A stretch of DNA of 64,000 nt from positions 14,509,051 through 14,573,050 of the forward strand of contig NC_035172.2 of the NCBI RefSeq assembly GCF_001659605.2, in the 5' to 3' direction. A model generated the notes under the pieces. That model saw nothing but the letters and a program-made list of their open reading frames with translations, had not been told where the DNA came from and ran no database searches. Both the position numbers and the translations under genes were made by a program. The DNA is from Manihot esculenta. Taxonomy: Eukaryota; Streptophyta; Magnoliopsida; Malpighiales; Euphorbiaceae. This document shows, in pieces, positions 10,550 through 23,217 of the stretch (the stretch's first letter is position 1; each line of letters opens with the position of its first letter).

Positions 10550-13285
10550 CTTAAGTTGTCACCATGAAGAACCGGAGGATGATGGATGGGAACTCGTAAA
10601 TCAGCTAATAAATAGCCCAACCATGTGAGCTCGACGGCAGCATGAGCCATAGCTCAATACTCCGCCTCGGTGCTGGAACGAGCCACTGTATTCTGTTTCT
10701 TGGCACACCATAAAATTATATTTGAACCTAGAAAAGTACAGTAGCAGGTGGTGGATCTCCGAGTAGTTGGACAACCAGCCCAATTTGCATCAGAAAAAGC
10801 ACTAAGAACAAGTGAAGTGTTAGCGGTTAGAGATAGGCTGTAGTGAATAGTGCCTTTTAAATAACGTAAAATCCGCCGAACAAATTTTAAATGGGAGACG
10901 TCAGGTGTGTGCATAAACTGAGAAACATAATTCACACTAAAAGAAAGATCAGGCCGGGTCAGTGTAAGATACTGCAAAGAACCAACAAGGGCCTGGAAAT
11001 AGCGAGGATCAACAGTTGTGTCATCTGGAGTGGAAACTGTGTTTTGTACCGAAGGCATAGGCATAGGCCGACAATCTAACATTTGAGCACGCTTCAGAAT
11101 AGAATGAGCATAATGAGTCTGTGATAAATGGAGCCCAGTGGGTGTAGTGTGAATCTGAATGCCCAAGAAATGATGTAACAGACCGAGGTCCTTCATAGAA
11201 AATTCAGAATTTAAGACCTGCAAGAATGATTGAACTAGAGGAGGGGAAGAGCCTGTGAGGAGCATATCATCAACATAAATTAATAAGACCAAAATTCCTG
11301 TCGATGAGTGAAAAATGAAAAGAGAAGGATCGGCAAGACTGCAATAGAAACCATATTTAATTAAAAAACACTTAATCGATCAAACCAGGCATGCGGTGCC
11401 TGTTTTAATCCATACAATGCACACTGAAGCTTACAAACATAAGAGGGATGCGCAGAATCAATCATTCCAGGAGGTTGTTCCATATAAATATTCTCAAAAA
11501 TGAAACCATGCAAAAAAGCATTTTTAACGTCAAGTTGACGAATAGGCCAACCCCGAACTAAAGCAACAGTTAAAACTAAACGGATGGTACCAGGTTTTAT
11601 AACGGGTGAAAAAGTTTCAGTGTAATCGACACCGTCAAGTTGATGGAAACCCTTAGCAACTAAACGAGCTTTCAACCGTTCTAACGTGCCATCGGGTTTT
11701 AACTTAGCTTTATAGACCCACTACACCCTATAACATTTAAATCAGCAGTGCGAGGAACTAATGTCCAAGTCTCATTCTTAATTAAGGCATTAAACTCATC
11801 AAGCATAGCATTTTTCCACCCACTATGAGCAAGGGCATGTTTGACACTCTTAGGTTCAGGAGGAATAGACGGAGACACGGTAACATTCAAAGCATATTTG
11901 GGGTTGGGTTTAACAATTCCTGACTTCGACCGAGTAATCATAGTATGTGAAGAAGGTAAATTCAAAGCATGTTCATCAAACATAGTATCATCAAGAGAAG
12001 CAAAATTACCTGGTGCAGTTAATGATAATTTTTCAAATTGAGAAACGAGAGACTCACTTACTGAACATTCCAATGAATGTGTTTATGTAGGCTGCTCTGG
12101 AAGGTCATTGTCCAATGAATGTGTCTCTGTGGGCTGCTCTGGAAGGTCATTCGAGACAAACAATTGCTGGTCTGGTATTGTTGAACATTGTTGCACCTGG
12201 TCTGCAATCCGAAGCTCCTCTGGACCTTGATAGGAACTTTGTGCAGGAGCAGACGAATCTGCCACCACCACCACTTGGTTTAAAACTGACGAACTAGTCT
12301 CCGGAACATCCGTTGGCACTGGAACAGTAACATGTGACAGAACTGGGGACTGAACAGTAGTGAAATCAGCTGCTGTTTGCTGCAGAACTGAGGATGTAGA
12401 TGAGGGCTGCAACACCACCGCAGAAGGCACAACTGTGGCAGGCTGTTGGACCTGTGTGGCTTCACCTTCAGACGGCAGAATACTTGTGTTATGAGCATGA
12501 GAAGAGTCTGGCGAGGTAGCAATCTCAGAAGGCACACTCCCCTGTAAAGAAGGAAAAACAGTCTCATTTTGATTACTTTCATCAGAGTCGGTACATAAAC
12601 TAGAAGAAGCAGGCAACCACGAATTCATAACTTAAAGAGCAAAAGATGGATCAGCAGAAGTAGATTTGAAAGGAAAAACAGCCTCATCAAAAGACACATG
12701 ACGACTTATAATAAATTTCTTAGTTCTAGGATTAAAACATTTATACCCTTTGTGTTTCTCACTATAACCAACAAAAACACATAAGCAAGACTTTGGATCA
12801 AACTTATGTGCCTTAGAGTCCCAAATGTACAGAAAACATTTGGAACCAAAGACACGCAACGAACTGTAATCAAAATGAAAACCATGAAGCATATAAAAAG
12901 GAGTCTCATTTCCTAAAACAGTAGTAGGTAATCTATTTAAAAGAAAGACAGCTGTTTGAAATGCTTCAACCCACATATATAAAGGTACATGACTATGGTA
13001 CATCATAGTTAATCCTAATTCACGAATTACTCTACGTCGCCGTTCAACGGTACCTGTTTGCTCAGGAGTATATGGACAAGAAATGTGATGCTTAATACCA
13101 TGTGTGAGAAAATGAGAAGACCTTTTAACAAACTCACCTCCTCCATCTGAATGAAAAACTTTAATTTGCTTTCCGTATTGACGCAATATAAATTGTTCAA
13201 ATGCCAAGTAAGTAGCAAAGAAATCAGATTTCCGTTTTAGAGGAATAATCCAGGTATATTTTGAGAAATCATCAACAAAACAAGC
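10550..13285 (-). pseudogene. Copia integrase (C-terminal half), reverse transcriptase and RNase H
   Basis: Reading from 13285 down: integrase core with FHSDGGGEF and a conserved PEQTGTVERR stretch (about 13150-13040), integrase C-terminal region (to about 12640), a Ser/Gln/Pro-rich linker (12628-12083), reverse transcriptase (11675-11361, with [11 protein letters not shown] and [11 protein letters not shown]), YVDD at 11266-11277, and RNase H. Breaks seen: no single frame joins the linker to 11675; frame shifts between 11361 and 11292; a TGA at 10654-10656 sits where EAEYR is usual, consistent with CGA to TGA deamination. The left end joins 8309 across the solo LTR and the right end joins 23218 across A2. 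Confidence 0.92.
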
Positions 13286-15557
13286 TGTAACAGCCCGCTT
13301 ACCGGACCATCACCGGCACTAGGATCCAGATCGGCTTAAGGCCGCCGGGACCCGTAGTAAGCCTACTGTCAACTCTGTGTACCTGATAAATCCCATACAT
13401 GATCACACTTAAACTTAAAACTGTTACTTACTCTTCTCTATTTTTTTTTTTGTTCTTTCTTTGCTTGACTATCTTTTCTTTTCTTGAAACTTTTCTCATC
13501 CACTAAGCCTGGACTATGCATGCTCTGTCTGTATGCACTCGAAGAGTGATACCTGCTATGGTACCATACAGTAACTACAGAGATAGAAATACTACCATGC
13601 ACCAAGCCTAGCTCTCATAACAACATTGTCTCAAACATATATAACATAAAAGGATCATGTACAAAGGAATAACAAGCACTAGGGCCAAGCACAATACTCG
13701 AATTCACTATATAACTGGCTTTTACATCATTTCTATACATTACATAAACTCTGTACTGTACATCTTTCATGTCCACTATTCTATACTATACTATTACATA
13801 TGCCTTTTCCCTTGCTATCTTTTTCTCTTTCTCTTCTCGGAGGCCCTGAAAAATGGGGTTAGGGAGAGGGATGAGCTACGAAAGCCCAGTGAGCGGAATC
13901 TATAAAAAATCACATTAAAACATGCTATCATATGATGTATCACTGCACAAACATTTCACATCTCGGATTGGACATGATCCCAAAACTCCCTCTGTCAGTG
14001 CCCGGCCCCCAAAGGAGCTCACACAGGTCTTTCACTAACTACTCATGGTGCCCGACCCTATAAGGGCTCTCACAGGACTCATCCAAGGTAAATGCCCGGC
14101 CCCCAAAGGAGCTCACACAGGACATACAATAATGACAGACTTATGGGCTATTGAGATCGCCTCGGTCCAATCCACATATACAAGTAATAATGCAATGCAT
14201 CAACTTGGTGAATACTAATGCAAAGCATCCTACATAAACATGGCATTAATGATGCATGAATCATGCTAAAACAGTTCTTAACTTTTAAAATAAAGTTCTG
14301 TTCCACTCACCTCTGTCAACTGCTGGGCAGTCTCTGTAACTCTAACTCTGTGGGCCTCCTTGGTCTCTCGGGTCCGCACCTACACAGGTGGACTCAAATG
14401 AGGACTAAACTTACTTAAACATAACGCTTAATATCTCCCCAAAACCCCTCTAAAACATCATAAGCATGCATGACAAAATGGGCAAAGGAAGGCTGGTCAG
14501 GGCACTTTCGGCGGCTGGTTCGGCGGCCGAAACCTCCCTCCAGAGACGAAACTCATGCATATTCGGCGGCACCTTCGGCGGCCGAAAGCCTCGTCCAGAG
14601 ACGAAACTCATGCACTTTCGGCGGCCGAACTCCCTCTTTCGGCGGCCGAAAGTCTCTTTCTCACCCAAAAGCCTAGCTTTCGGGGGCAAGGTTTGGCAGC
14701 CGAAACTGCCTCCACAAGGGGTTCGGCGGCCGAACCTGGATTCTCCAGAAAGGCAGAATCCCGACCCAACTCAGGGTTCCAGCCTCCAAAAACCTATAAA
14801 ACACCCATAACATGCATACCAACACTTCTCAACTAGCACATAACATATCTCATGCATATAGGGGTCTATAAACTAACTCAAACCCCTAAAACAACATCAA
14901 ATAGCATATGCTCAACATATGCTCAACTCAAAGCTCCACCAACAACTAACCCATAAAACTCTCTAAAAACTCTTAAAACTTACTTTAAACATAAGGGGAG
15001 GTGAGGATCCATGCTTACCTCTTGAAGAACGAGAGGATTGCTGGTCCAAACTTGGAGATGTGGTGGAAAACTACTCAAAGTCTCCAAGTTGCTCAACTTT
15101 GCTTCCTTTTGCTCAAATCTCTAAAACAAAGCTAAAAACATGTTAAAACATGCAAGATTTGAGGAAAACATGAGAAACACACCAAGGAGAGCTTGAACCC
15201 ACCGTTGACCCAAAAACAGAGTGTTTAACACTCAAGTTTCGGGCAAAGGGGCTTTTGTGGTGGCCAACCGACTCTTCCTTCGGCGGCCTAACGTGCATGC
15301 AAAACCATGCAACTTTCGGCGGCCGAACTTCACCTTCGGCGGCCGAACCTGGCTTTTGTCCCCTTGGTCTTTTCATTTCAAAACTCAATGTTCTTAACTC
15401 AAAACATGCAAACATGATAAAAAAACACTTAAAAAACATCTTAAAAAAACTTTCTTATACCCTTAGGGCAAGCTCCGACATCCTCGAATCCCGACTTCCA
15501 ACGGAAAATCCGCCGGAACGTAGGAATTCCGATACCGGGGTCTAGCCGGGTATTACA
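13286..15557 (-). repeat. 3' LTR of A2 (2272 bp)
   Basis: In element orientation starts TGTAATACCCGG at 15557 and ends GGGCTGTTACA at 13286. It matches the 5' LTR except for one substitution and loss of a 19-bp unit carrying one palindrome. Exact palindromes lie at 14519, 14574, 14617, 14638, 14722, 15315 and 15335; the last two have 20-bp pitch. Confidence 0.96.
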
Positions 15558-15570
15558 TTCTCCCCCCCTT
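15558..15570 (-). other. Polypurine tract of A2
   Basis: Minus strand AAGGGGGGGAGAA directly precedes the 3' LTR start. It has one G more than A1's tract. Confidence 0.92.
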
Positions 15571-15663
15571 AAGAACATTCGTCCCCGAATGTTCCTCTCT
15601 AACTCAAACATACTCAAAACATAACATAAAGCACATAAAGAACAAAAGAAGCTAAAACTAACC

Positions 15664-18600
15664 TCAAAAGAGATGGGGGTACTGTTGGAGCATAGACTCC
15701 CGTGTCTCCCAGGTGCACTCTTCGATGTTATGGTGGTTCCAGAGGACTTTCACCATCGGAATCTCCTTGTTCCTTAGCTTCCTGATCTGGGTGTCAATGA
15801 TCCGCACTGGTTGTTCTACATACGTGAGATCACCTAGGATCTCCACATCTGGTTCGCTAAGAACCTTACTCGGATCTGACACAAACTTCCTTAGCATCGA
15901 AACATGGAAGACTGGATGGATTCTTTCCATAGACATAGGCAAATCAAGCTTATACGACACATTTCCGACCTTCTGCACAATCTCAAAAGGTCCAATGTAC
16001 CGCGGAGCCAACTTACCTTTCCTCTCAAAACGAACCACCCCTTTCATTGGAGACACCTTCAACAAGACCAGATCCCCCTCCTCAAACTCTATGTGCTTTC
16101 TGCGAACGTCTGCATAGCTCTTCTGCCGACTAACAGCAGTCTTGAGCCTCTCTCTGATAATGGGCACCACCCTGTTCGTGATCTCTACTAACTCAGGCCC
16201 TGCTAGGGACCTTTCTCCAACTTCTTCCCAACAAACTGGTGACCTGCACTTCCTCCCATACAGAGCTTCATATGGGGCCATCCCTATGCTAGCATGATGA
16301 CTATTGTTGTAGGCAAACTCCACTAAGGGTAGATGCTGCCTCCAAGATCCGCCAAAATCTAGCACACACATTCGAAGCATATCTTCTATGGTCTGGATGG
16401 TCCTCTCTGACTGTCCGTCAGTCTGTGGATGGAAAGCAGTGCTGAAGTCTAATCTTGTGCCCATAGCCTCTTGCAGACTTCGCCAAAACCTGGAGGTAAA
16501 CTGGGGTCCTCTGTCAGACACTATAGAAACAGGAGCCCCATGCAACCTCACAATTTCCTCAATATACACCTGCGCTAACTTGTCCACAGAGTAGCCACTC
16601 CGGACAGGAATGAAGTGAGCAGATTTCGTCAGTCTATCCACAATCACCCATATGGAGTCTAGTCTGTTGGACGTCGCCGGTAATCCCACTACAAAATCCA
16701 TGGCTATGTTCTCCCATTTCCATTCTGGAATCGGCAGTGGGTTAAGCATTCCAGCCGGCTTCTGGTGCTCTAGCTTCACCCTTTGACATATCTCGCAGGC
16801 TGACACAAACTGTGCCACTTCTCTCTTCATTGCTGGCCACCAATAAACTTTCTTCAGATCTTGATACATCTTGGTGGCTCCAGGGTGAATGCTATATCTC
16901 GCATTATGAGCTTCTCTCATAATGTCTCCTTTCAAACTAATATCGTCTGGTACACATAGTCTATGCCCGTAGCGGAGAATCCCTTGGTCGTCGAATCTGA
17001 ACTCTTCGCTCTTGCCTGACTGAACAGTCCTGGCAATTTTGACTAACTCTGGATCCTCATGCTGTTTCTGAGCCACCTGCTCCAGAAACACGGGTGTAAC
17101 TTTCATCTGTGCAATCAAAGCACCTGCACCAGTTAACTCTAACTGTAGCCCTTCCTCAACTAATCTGTAGAAGTCCTTCACCACCGGCCTCCTCTCTGCT
17201 GTAATGTGAGCTAAACTGCCTAGTGATTTCCGGCTTAAGGCATCGGCTACAACATTTGCCTTTCCCGGATGATTCTGGATCCTGCAATCATAATCACTAA
17301 GCAATTCCACCCACCGTCTCTGCCTCAAGTTTAACTCTCTCTGACTCAGGATGTGCTGTAGGCTCTTATGATCTGTAAAGATCTCACATTTCACCCCATA
17401 GAGGTAATGCCTCCACATCTTGAGTGCAAAGATAACAGCTGCCATCTCAAGATCGTGTGTCGGATAGGTCAGCTCGTGCTTCTTCAGCTGTCTAGAAGCA
17501 TAAGCGATTACTCTGTCCTTCTGCATTAACACACAACCTAATCCCACTCGGGATGCATCACAGAACACTGTGAAGTCCTCATCACTAGTAGGCAGAGCTA
17601 ACACCGGTGCTGACGTTAATCTTCTCTTTAGCTCTTCGAAACTCTCTTCACATTGGTCAGACCATGTGAATCTCTGGTTCTTTCTGGTTAATCTGGTCAT
17701 AGGAGCCGCTATCTTGGAGAAGTCCTGAACGAACCTCCTGTAGTAGCCTGCCAAACCCAAGAAACTCTTGACCTCTGTCACTGTGGTGGGTCTAGGCCAA
17801 TTGGCTACAGCTTCTATCTTCTTGGGGTCCACTGCTATACCTTGATCTGATACTACATGCCCCAAGAATGAAATGCTCCTTAGCCAGAACTCACACTTGG
17901 AGAACTTGGCATATAAACCATGCTCTCTCAAGGTCTGCAGGACTATCCTCAGATGATGGGCATGCTCCTCTGCATTCCTGGAATACACCAAGATATCATC
18001 TATGAAGACAATAACAAAGTGATCCAGGTACTCTCTGAAAACTCTGTTCATGAGATCCATGAATGCTGCAGGGGCGTTAGTCAACCCGAACGGCATCACT
18101 AAGAACTCATAATGCCCATATCTGGTCCTGAAAGCTGTCTTAGGTACATCCTCTTCCCTGATTCTCAGCTGATGATAGCCCGATCTCAGATCTATCTTAG
18201 AAAAACAACCTGCTCCTGCTAGCTGGTCGAATAGATCATCGATCCTGGGTAGAGGATACTTATTCTTGGTAGTGACTTTGTTCAACTGCCTGTAGTCGAT
18301 ACAAAGTCTAAGGGATCCATCCTTCTTTCTGACAAACAACACTGGAGCACCCCAGGGTGAGGTACTTGGACGGATGAAACCCTTGTCTACCAACTCCTGT
18401 AGCTGCTCTTTCAACTCTTTTAGCTCTGCTGGTGCCATCCTGTAGGGAGGAATAGAGATCGGTCTGGTACCAGGCACTAACTCAATCTCGAACTCTATTT
18501 CCCTATCAGGTGGTAGTCCTGGAAGCTCATCTGGAAACACATCTGGGAACTCTCTGACTACGGGCACTGATCTGGGGTCCCTAACCTGACTGTCTAGCTC

Positions 18601-20652
18601 TCTCACATGAGCTAGATACCCCTGACATCCCCTCCGGAGCAACCTACGAGCCTGTAGGGCTGATATCAGACCTCTAGGCGTGCCCCTACTGTCTCCTCTG
18701 AAGACAAACTCAGATCCATCCTCATCTCTGAACTTAACTACCTTGTCTCTGCAGTCCAAGGTAGCACCATATGCAGATAGCCAATCCATCCCTAGAATGA
18801 CGTCAAAATCTGTCAACTCTAGAACCACAAGGTCAGCTGGAAGGCATCTACCATTTATAAACACTGGACTATGTCGACAGACTGTCTCTGCCAACGATGG
18901 ATCACACTTAGGGCCACTGACCCATAGGGGACACTCTAACCCAGACGTCATCAAACCCACTCTCTCTATGGCTCTGGGAGCAACAAAGGAATGTGAAGCA
19001 CCAGGGTCTAACAAAGCATACACCTCAGAACACCCAATGAGAAGGTTACCTGACACCACGGTGTTAGACGTGTTTGCCTCCTGCTGTGTCATCGTGAAAA
19101 TCCGCGCCGGAGCTGACGGACCTCCACCTCTGGGACCTACAGATGAAGAGGCTGACCCTCTCCCTCTGCCTCTGCCCTGCGTCATAACTGAAACTGGTGG
19201 CTGTGGCATGCTAGCTGGAGCTGTCTGCTGGGATGGTGCCGTGAAAGCTGCCTGAGGGCACTCACGAGCCATGTGTCCCTCCTGGCCGCACCTGTAACAT
19301 CCTGTAATCCCAAAGCGACAAACTCCTCTGTGCGCTTTACCGCACCTACTACACACTGGAACCTCTGAGCCTGAACTCATGCCACTGCCTAATCCCAGAC
19401 CTGCTTTAATCTTGTTCCAGAACTTATTCTTCCTCGACTTCTGAGTGGAACCACTCCACTTCTTACCACTGGAAGTTGCTGCACCCTGTAAAGAGGGATC
19501 TGACTTGCCCCTACCTGGGGTCTTAGAACCTGAGGACTGTGCCGGCTGCTGTTTCACTGTACCCTGTATAATGGCACTAGCCTCCATCCTCCGTGCTAAA
19601 TCCACCACGGTGTGGAAACTCTCCCTCTCGGCTGCATGGATCCAAGAGGAATACCTGGAATGCAGTTTCATAGCATACCTCCTGGCCTTTTTCTGTTCAG
19701 TATCATAGGCCTGTCCTGCATACCGCAGCAACTCAATAAACCTGTCAGTAAACTCATCAATACTCATCTCCTCTGTCTGCTTGAGCTGCTCAAACTCTAT
19801 CATCTTTAGCTCTTTCGAACTATCTGGAAATGCCCATCCGGCAAACTCATTAGCAAACTCCTCCCAAGACATGTTATCCAACCTAGGGTCCACATAGACG
19901 CCAAACCATTCCTTCGCCTTTTTACATTTTAAAGTGAACCCTGCCATCTGAATGGCTCTGGTATCATCTGCCCCTAGCTCATCTGCTATCATCTTGACTG
20001 CTTTAATGTACTCAAACGGATCATCTCCGGATTGATACTTAGGAGCATCTAACTTTAGGTAATCAGTCATCTTTACCTTGCTCCTCACAGATGGGCCAGG
20101 TTGAGGTGTTTGGATAACTGGGGCTTCTGGTTGTACCACTGGTGGTGGTGGGGGAGGTGCAGAACTTTCTGGTGTAGAGTATGCTGGACTGGGGTAAAAA
20201 GGTGAGGGTGGATACATGGGATATGGTGGATATGGGGGGTAATACGGTGGATAAGGCATATATGTGGGATATGGGTGAAAACTAGGATACTCCGATGTAC
20301 CTCCCATCGAATATCCTGGGCCCTGTGGATAGGGCTGATAGTGGGGTGGATAACCATACCCCGAGGCCTGTCCGTCTCCCTGTGATGATCCCACATCCTC
20401 CTCTGTAGTGCCAACACCTAACCCTCCATCCCTTCTGGGATCCACTTCCATCTCTTCCCTTGTATCACTAGACCTTCTTCTCTGTTCTGTCTCCCTCCTG
20501 CTTTCATCAAACGACCTTCTAGGGTCCCTTGATGATCTTTCTCTGCCTGTCCTTTGGGACATAGCTCTTGGCAAAGCAGGGGGACGCCCTTCCATACCCT
20601 CATTCTCGGGCGGAGCTCCAGTCAATCTAGCTGATCGACGGGTTCCTCTCAT
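15664..20652 (-). CDS. A2 gag-pol polyprotein, intact chromovirus
   Basis: One open frame of 1662 codons from [10 protein letters not shown] encodes everything the element needs. Domains, numbered from an upstream in-frame Met at 20709 (add 19): basic and Tyr/Pro-rich N-terminus (20-200), gag domain (about 210-345), zinc knuckle [14 protein letters not shown] (about 471-484), retropepsin with DPGAS (about 568), reverse transcriptase with FIDD (902-905), RNase H (to about 1180), integrase finger (from about 1268), integrase core D1338, D1399, E1435 (D-D-35-E), C-terminal chromodomain (about 1630-1681), which in chromoviruses binds modified histone tails and guides integration. Start chosen at 20652 because B2 shares it and a good splice acceptor (TTTGCAG, 20661-20667) lies just upstream; the longer start at 20709 is possible. 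No stop, frameshift or missing catalytic residue seen. Confidence 0.95.
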   Translation of the reverse strand: MRGTRRSARLTGAPPENEGMEGRPPALPRAMSQRTGRERSSRDPRRSFDESRRETEQRRRSSDTREEMEVDPRRDGGLGVGTTEEDVGSSQGDGQASGYGYPPHYQPYPQGPGYSMGGTSEYPSFHPYPTYMPYPPYYPPYPPYPMYPPSPFYPSPAYSTPESSAPPPPPPVVQPEAPVIQTPQPGPSVRSKVKMTDYLKLDAPKYQSGDDPFEYIKAVKMIADELGADDTRAIQMAGFTLKCKKAKEWFGVYVDPRLDNMSWEEFANEFAGWAFPDSSKELKMIEFEQLKQTEEMSIDEFTDRFIELLRYAGQAYDTEQKKARRYAMKLHSRYSSWIHAAERESFHTVVDLARRMEASAIIQGTVKQQPAQSSGSKTPGRGKSDPSLQGAATSSGKKWSGSTQKSRKNKFWNKIKAGLGLGSGMSSGSEVPVCSRCGKAHRGVCRFGITGCYRCGQEGHMARECPQAAFTAPSQQTAPASMPQPPVSVMTQGRGRGRGSASSSVGPRGGGPSAPARIFTMTQQEANTSNTVVSGNLLIGCSEVYALLDPGASHSFVAPRAIERVGLMTSGLECPLWVSGPKCDPSLAETVCRHSPVFINGRCLPADLVVLELTDFDVILGMDWLSAYGATLDCRDKVVKFRDEDGSEFVFRGDSRGTPRGLISALQARRLLRRGCQGYLAHVRELDSQVRDPRSVPVVREFPDVFPDELPGLPPDREIEFEIELVPGTRPISIPPYRMAPAELKELKEQLQELVDKGFIRPSTSPWGAPVLFVRKKDGSLRLCIDYRQLNKVTTKNKYPLPRIDDLFDQLAGAGCFSKIDLRSGYHQLRIREEDVPKTAFRTRYGHYEFLVMPFGLTNAPAAFMDLMNRVFREYLDHFVIVFIDDILVYSRNAEEHAHHLRIVLQTLREHGLYAKFSKCEFWLRSISFLGHVVSDQGIAVDPKKIEAVANWPRPTTVTEVKSFLGLAGYYRRFVQDFSKIAAPMTRLTRKNQRFTWSDQCEESFEELKRRLTSAPVLALPTSDEDFTVFCDASRVGLGCVLMQKDRVIAYASRQLKKHELTYPTHDLEMAAVIFALKMWRHYLYGVKCEIFTDHKSLQHILSQRELNLRQRRWVELLSDYDCRIQNHPGKANVVADALSRKSLGSLAHITAERRPVVKDFYRLVEEGLQLELTGAGALIAQMKVTPVFLEQVAQKQHEDPELVKIARTVQSGKSEEFRFDDQGILRYGHRLCVPDDISLKGDIMREAHNARYSIHPGATKMYQDLKKVYWWPAMKREVAQFVSACEICQRVKLEHQKPAGMLNPLPIPEWKWENIAMDFVVGLPATSNRLDSIWVIVDRLTKSAHFIPVRSGYSVDKLAQVYIEEIVRLHGAPVSIVSDRGPQFTSRFWRSLQEAMGTRLDFSTAFHPQTDGQSERTIQTIEDMLRMCVLDFGGSWRQHLPLVEFAYNNSHHASIGMAPYEALYGRKCRSPVCWEEVGERSLAGPELVEITNRVVPIIRERLKTAVSRQKSYADVRRKHIEFEEGDLVLLKVSPMKGVVRFERKGKLAPRYIGPFEIVQKVGNVSYKLDLPMSMERIHPVFHVSMLRKFVSDPSKVLSEPDVEILGDLTYVEQPVRIIDTQIRKLRNKEIPMVKVLWNHHNIEECTWETRESMLQQYPHLF

Positions 20653-20911
20653 TTTCGCTTCTGCAAACATAACATAAACTTTAGCATCATATGATCCATG
20701 TAAAAACATGAACCCTCAACTCATAGCATAGCATAAAATGCACATGCATAAAATCATGGCATTACACAGCATCAAGACAGGACTCAACATCCTATCCTAG
20801 TGGACATGATCTTCCTATTGTGCTTGCCCTCTAAGACAACCTCTTTCCGATGTGAGATATCTCTAATCCCTGAGCATCTTAGCTCAGCACACCGTACTCT
20901 AGAGGCCCTAT

Positions 20912-20923
20912 GCTCTGATACCA
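20912..20923 (-). other. Primer binding site of A2
   Basis: Minus strand TGGTATCAGAGC starts three bases inside the 5' LTR end at 20927, the same layout as A1. The 20653-20911 interval is untranslated leader. Confidence 0.93.
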
Positions 20924-20926
20924 ATC

Positions 20927-23217
20927 TGTAACAGCCCGCTTACCGGACCATCACCGGCACTAGGATCCAGATCGGCTTAAGGCCGCCGGGACCCGTAGTA
21001 AGCCTACTGTCAACTCTGTGTACCTGATAAATCCCATACATGATCACACTTAAACTTAAAACTGTTACTTACTCTTCTCTATTTTTTTTTTTGTTCTTTC
21101 TTTGCTTGACTATCTTTTCTTTTCTTGAAACTTTTCTCATCCACTAAGCCTGGACTATGCATGCTCTGTCTGTATGCACTCGAAGAGTGATACCTGCTAT
21201 GGTACCATACAGTAACTACAGAGATAGAAATACTACCATGCACCAAGCCTAGCTCTCATAACAACATTGTCTCAAACATATATAACATAAAAGGATCATG
21301 TACAAAGGAATAACAAGCACTAGGGCCAAGCACAATACTCGAATTCACTATATAACTGGCTTTTACATCATTTCTATACATTACATAAACTCTGTACTGT
21401 ACATCTTTCATGTCCACTATTCTATACTATACTATTACATATGCCTTTTCCCTTGCTATCTTTTTCTCTTTCTCTTCTCGGAGGCCCTGAAAAATGGGGT
21501 TAGGGAGAGGGATGAGCTACGAAAGCCCAGTGAGCGGAATCTATAAAAAATCACATTAAAACATGCTATCATATGATGTATCACTGCACAAACATTTCAC
21601 ATCTCGGATTGGACATGATCCCAAAACTCCCTCTGTCAGTGCCCGGCCCCCAAAGGAGCTCACACAGGTCTTTCACTAACTACTCATGGTGCCCGACCCT
21701 ATAAGGGCTCTCACAGGACTCATCCAAGGTAAATGCCCGGCCCCCAAAGGAGCTCACACAGGACATACAATAATGACAGACTTATGGGCTATTGAGATCG
21801 CCTCGGTCCAATCCACATATACAAGTAATAATGCAATGCATCAACTTGGTGAATACTAATGCAAAGCATCCTACATAAACATGGCATTAATGATGCATGA
21901 ATCATGCTAAAACAGTTCTTAACTTTTAAAATAAAGTTCTGTTCCACTCACCTCTGTCAACTGCTGGGCAGTCTCTGTAACTCTAACTCTGTGGGCCTCC
22001 TTGGTCTCTCGGGTCCGCACCTACACAGGTGGACTCAAATGAGGACCAAACTTACTTAAACATAACGCTTAATATCTCCCCAAAACCCCTCTAAAACATC
22101 ATAAGCATGCATGACAAAATGGGCAAAGGAAGGCTGGTCAGGGCACTTTCGGCGGCTGGTTCGGCGGCCGAAACCTCCCTCCAGAGACGAAACTCATGCA
22201 TATTCGGCGGCACCTTCGGCGGCCGAAAGCCTCGTCCAGAGACGAAACTCATGCACTTTCGGCGGCCGAACTCCCTCTTTCGGCGGCCGAAAGTCTCTTT
22301 CTCACCCAAAAGCCTAGCTTTCGGGGGCAAGGTTTGGCAGCCGAAACTGCCTCCACAAGGGGTTCGGCGGCCGAACCTTGCTTCGGCGGCCGAACCTGGA
22401 TTCTCCAGAAAGGCAGAATCCCGACCCAACTCAGGGTTCCAGCCTCCAAAAACCTATAAAACACCCATAACATGCATACCAACACTTCTCAACTAGCACA
22501 TAACATATCTCATGCATATAGGGGTCTATAAACTAACTCAAACCCCTAAAACAACATCAAATAGCATATGCTCAACATATGCTCAACTCAAAGCTCCACC
22601 AACAACTAACCCATAAAACTCTCTAAAAACTCTTAAAACTTACTTTAAACATAAGGGGAGGTGAGGATCCATGCTTACCTCTTGAAGAACGAGAGGATTG
22701 CTGGTCCAAACTTGGAGATGTGGTGGAAAACTACTCAAAGTCTCCAAGTTGCTCAACTTTGCTTCCTTTTGCTCAAATCTCTAAAACAAAGCTAAAAACA
22801 TGTTAAAACATGCAAGATTTGAGGAAAACATGAGAAACACACCAAGGAGAGCTTGAACCCACCGTTGACCCAAAAACAGAGTGTTTAACACTCAAGTTTC
22901 GGGCAAAGGGGCTTTTGTGGTGGCCAACCGACTCTTCCTTCGGCGGCCTAACGTGCATGCAAAACCATGCAACTTTCGGCGGCCGAACTTCACCTTCGGC
23001 GGCCGAACCTGGCTTTTGTCCCCTTGGTCTTTTCATTTCAAAACTCAATGTTCTTAACTCAAAACATGCAAACATGATAAAAAAACACTTAAAAAACATC
23101 TTAAAAAAACTTTCTTATACCCTTAGGGCAAGCTCCGACATCCTCGAATCCCGACTTCCAACGGAAAATCCGCCGGAACGTAGGAATTCCGATACCGGGG
23201 TCTAGCCGGGTATTACA
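20927..23217 (-). repeat. 5' LTR of A2 (2291 bp)
   Basis: TG...CA ends and flanked outside by the CAAGC duplication. It keeps the 19-bp unit lost from the 3' LTR, so it has one more palindrome in the downstream cluster (22146-22396). The upstream cluster is at 22937-23007. Confidence 0.96.

Larger units (their letters stand above)
13286..23217 (-). mobile_element. Complete Tekay-like Ty3/gypsy element A2
   Basis: 9932 bp with two LTRs (13286-15557 and 20927-23217), Met-type primer site, one uninterrupted polyprotein, polypurine tract and perfect target duplications CAAGC at 13281-13285 and 23218-23222. By eye the LTRs differ by one substitution (14406 T against 22047 C) and one 19-bp indel near 14732/22373. 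That near identity implies a very recent insertion. Same family as A1, opposite orientation, inserted in the same copia host. It is the only element here with every part apparently intact. Confidence 0.96.
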
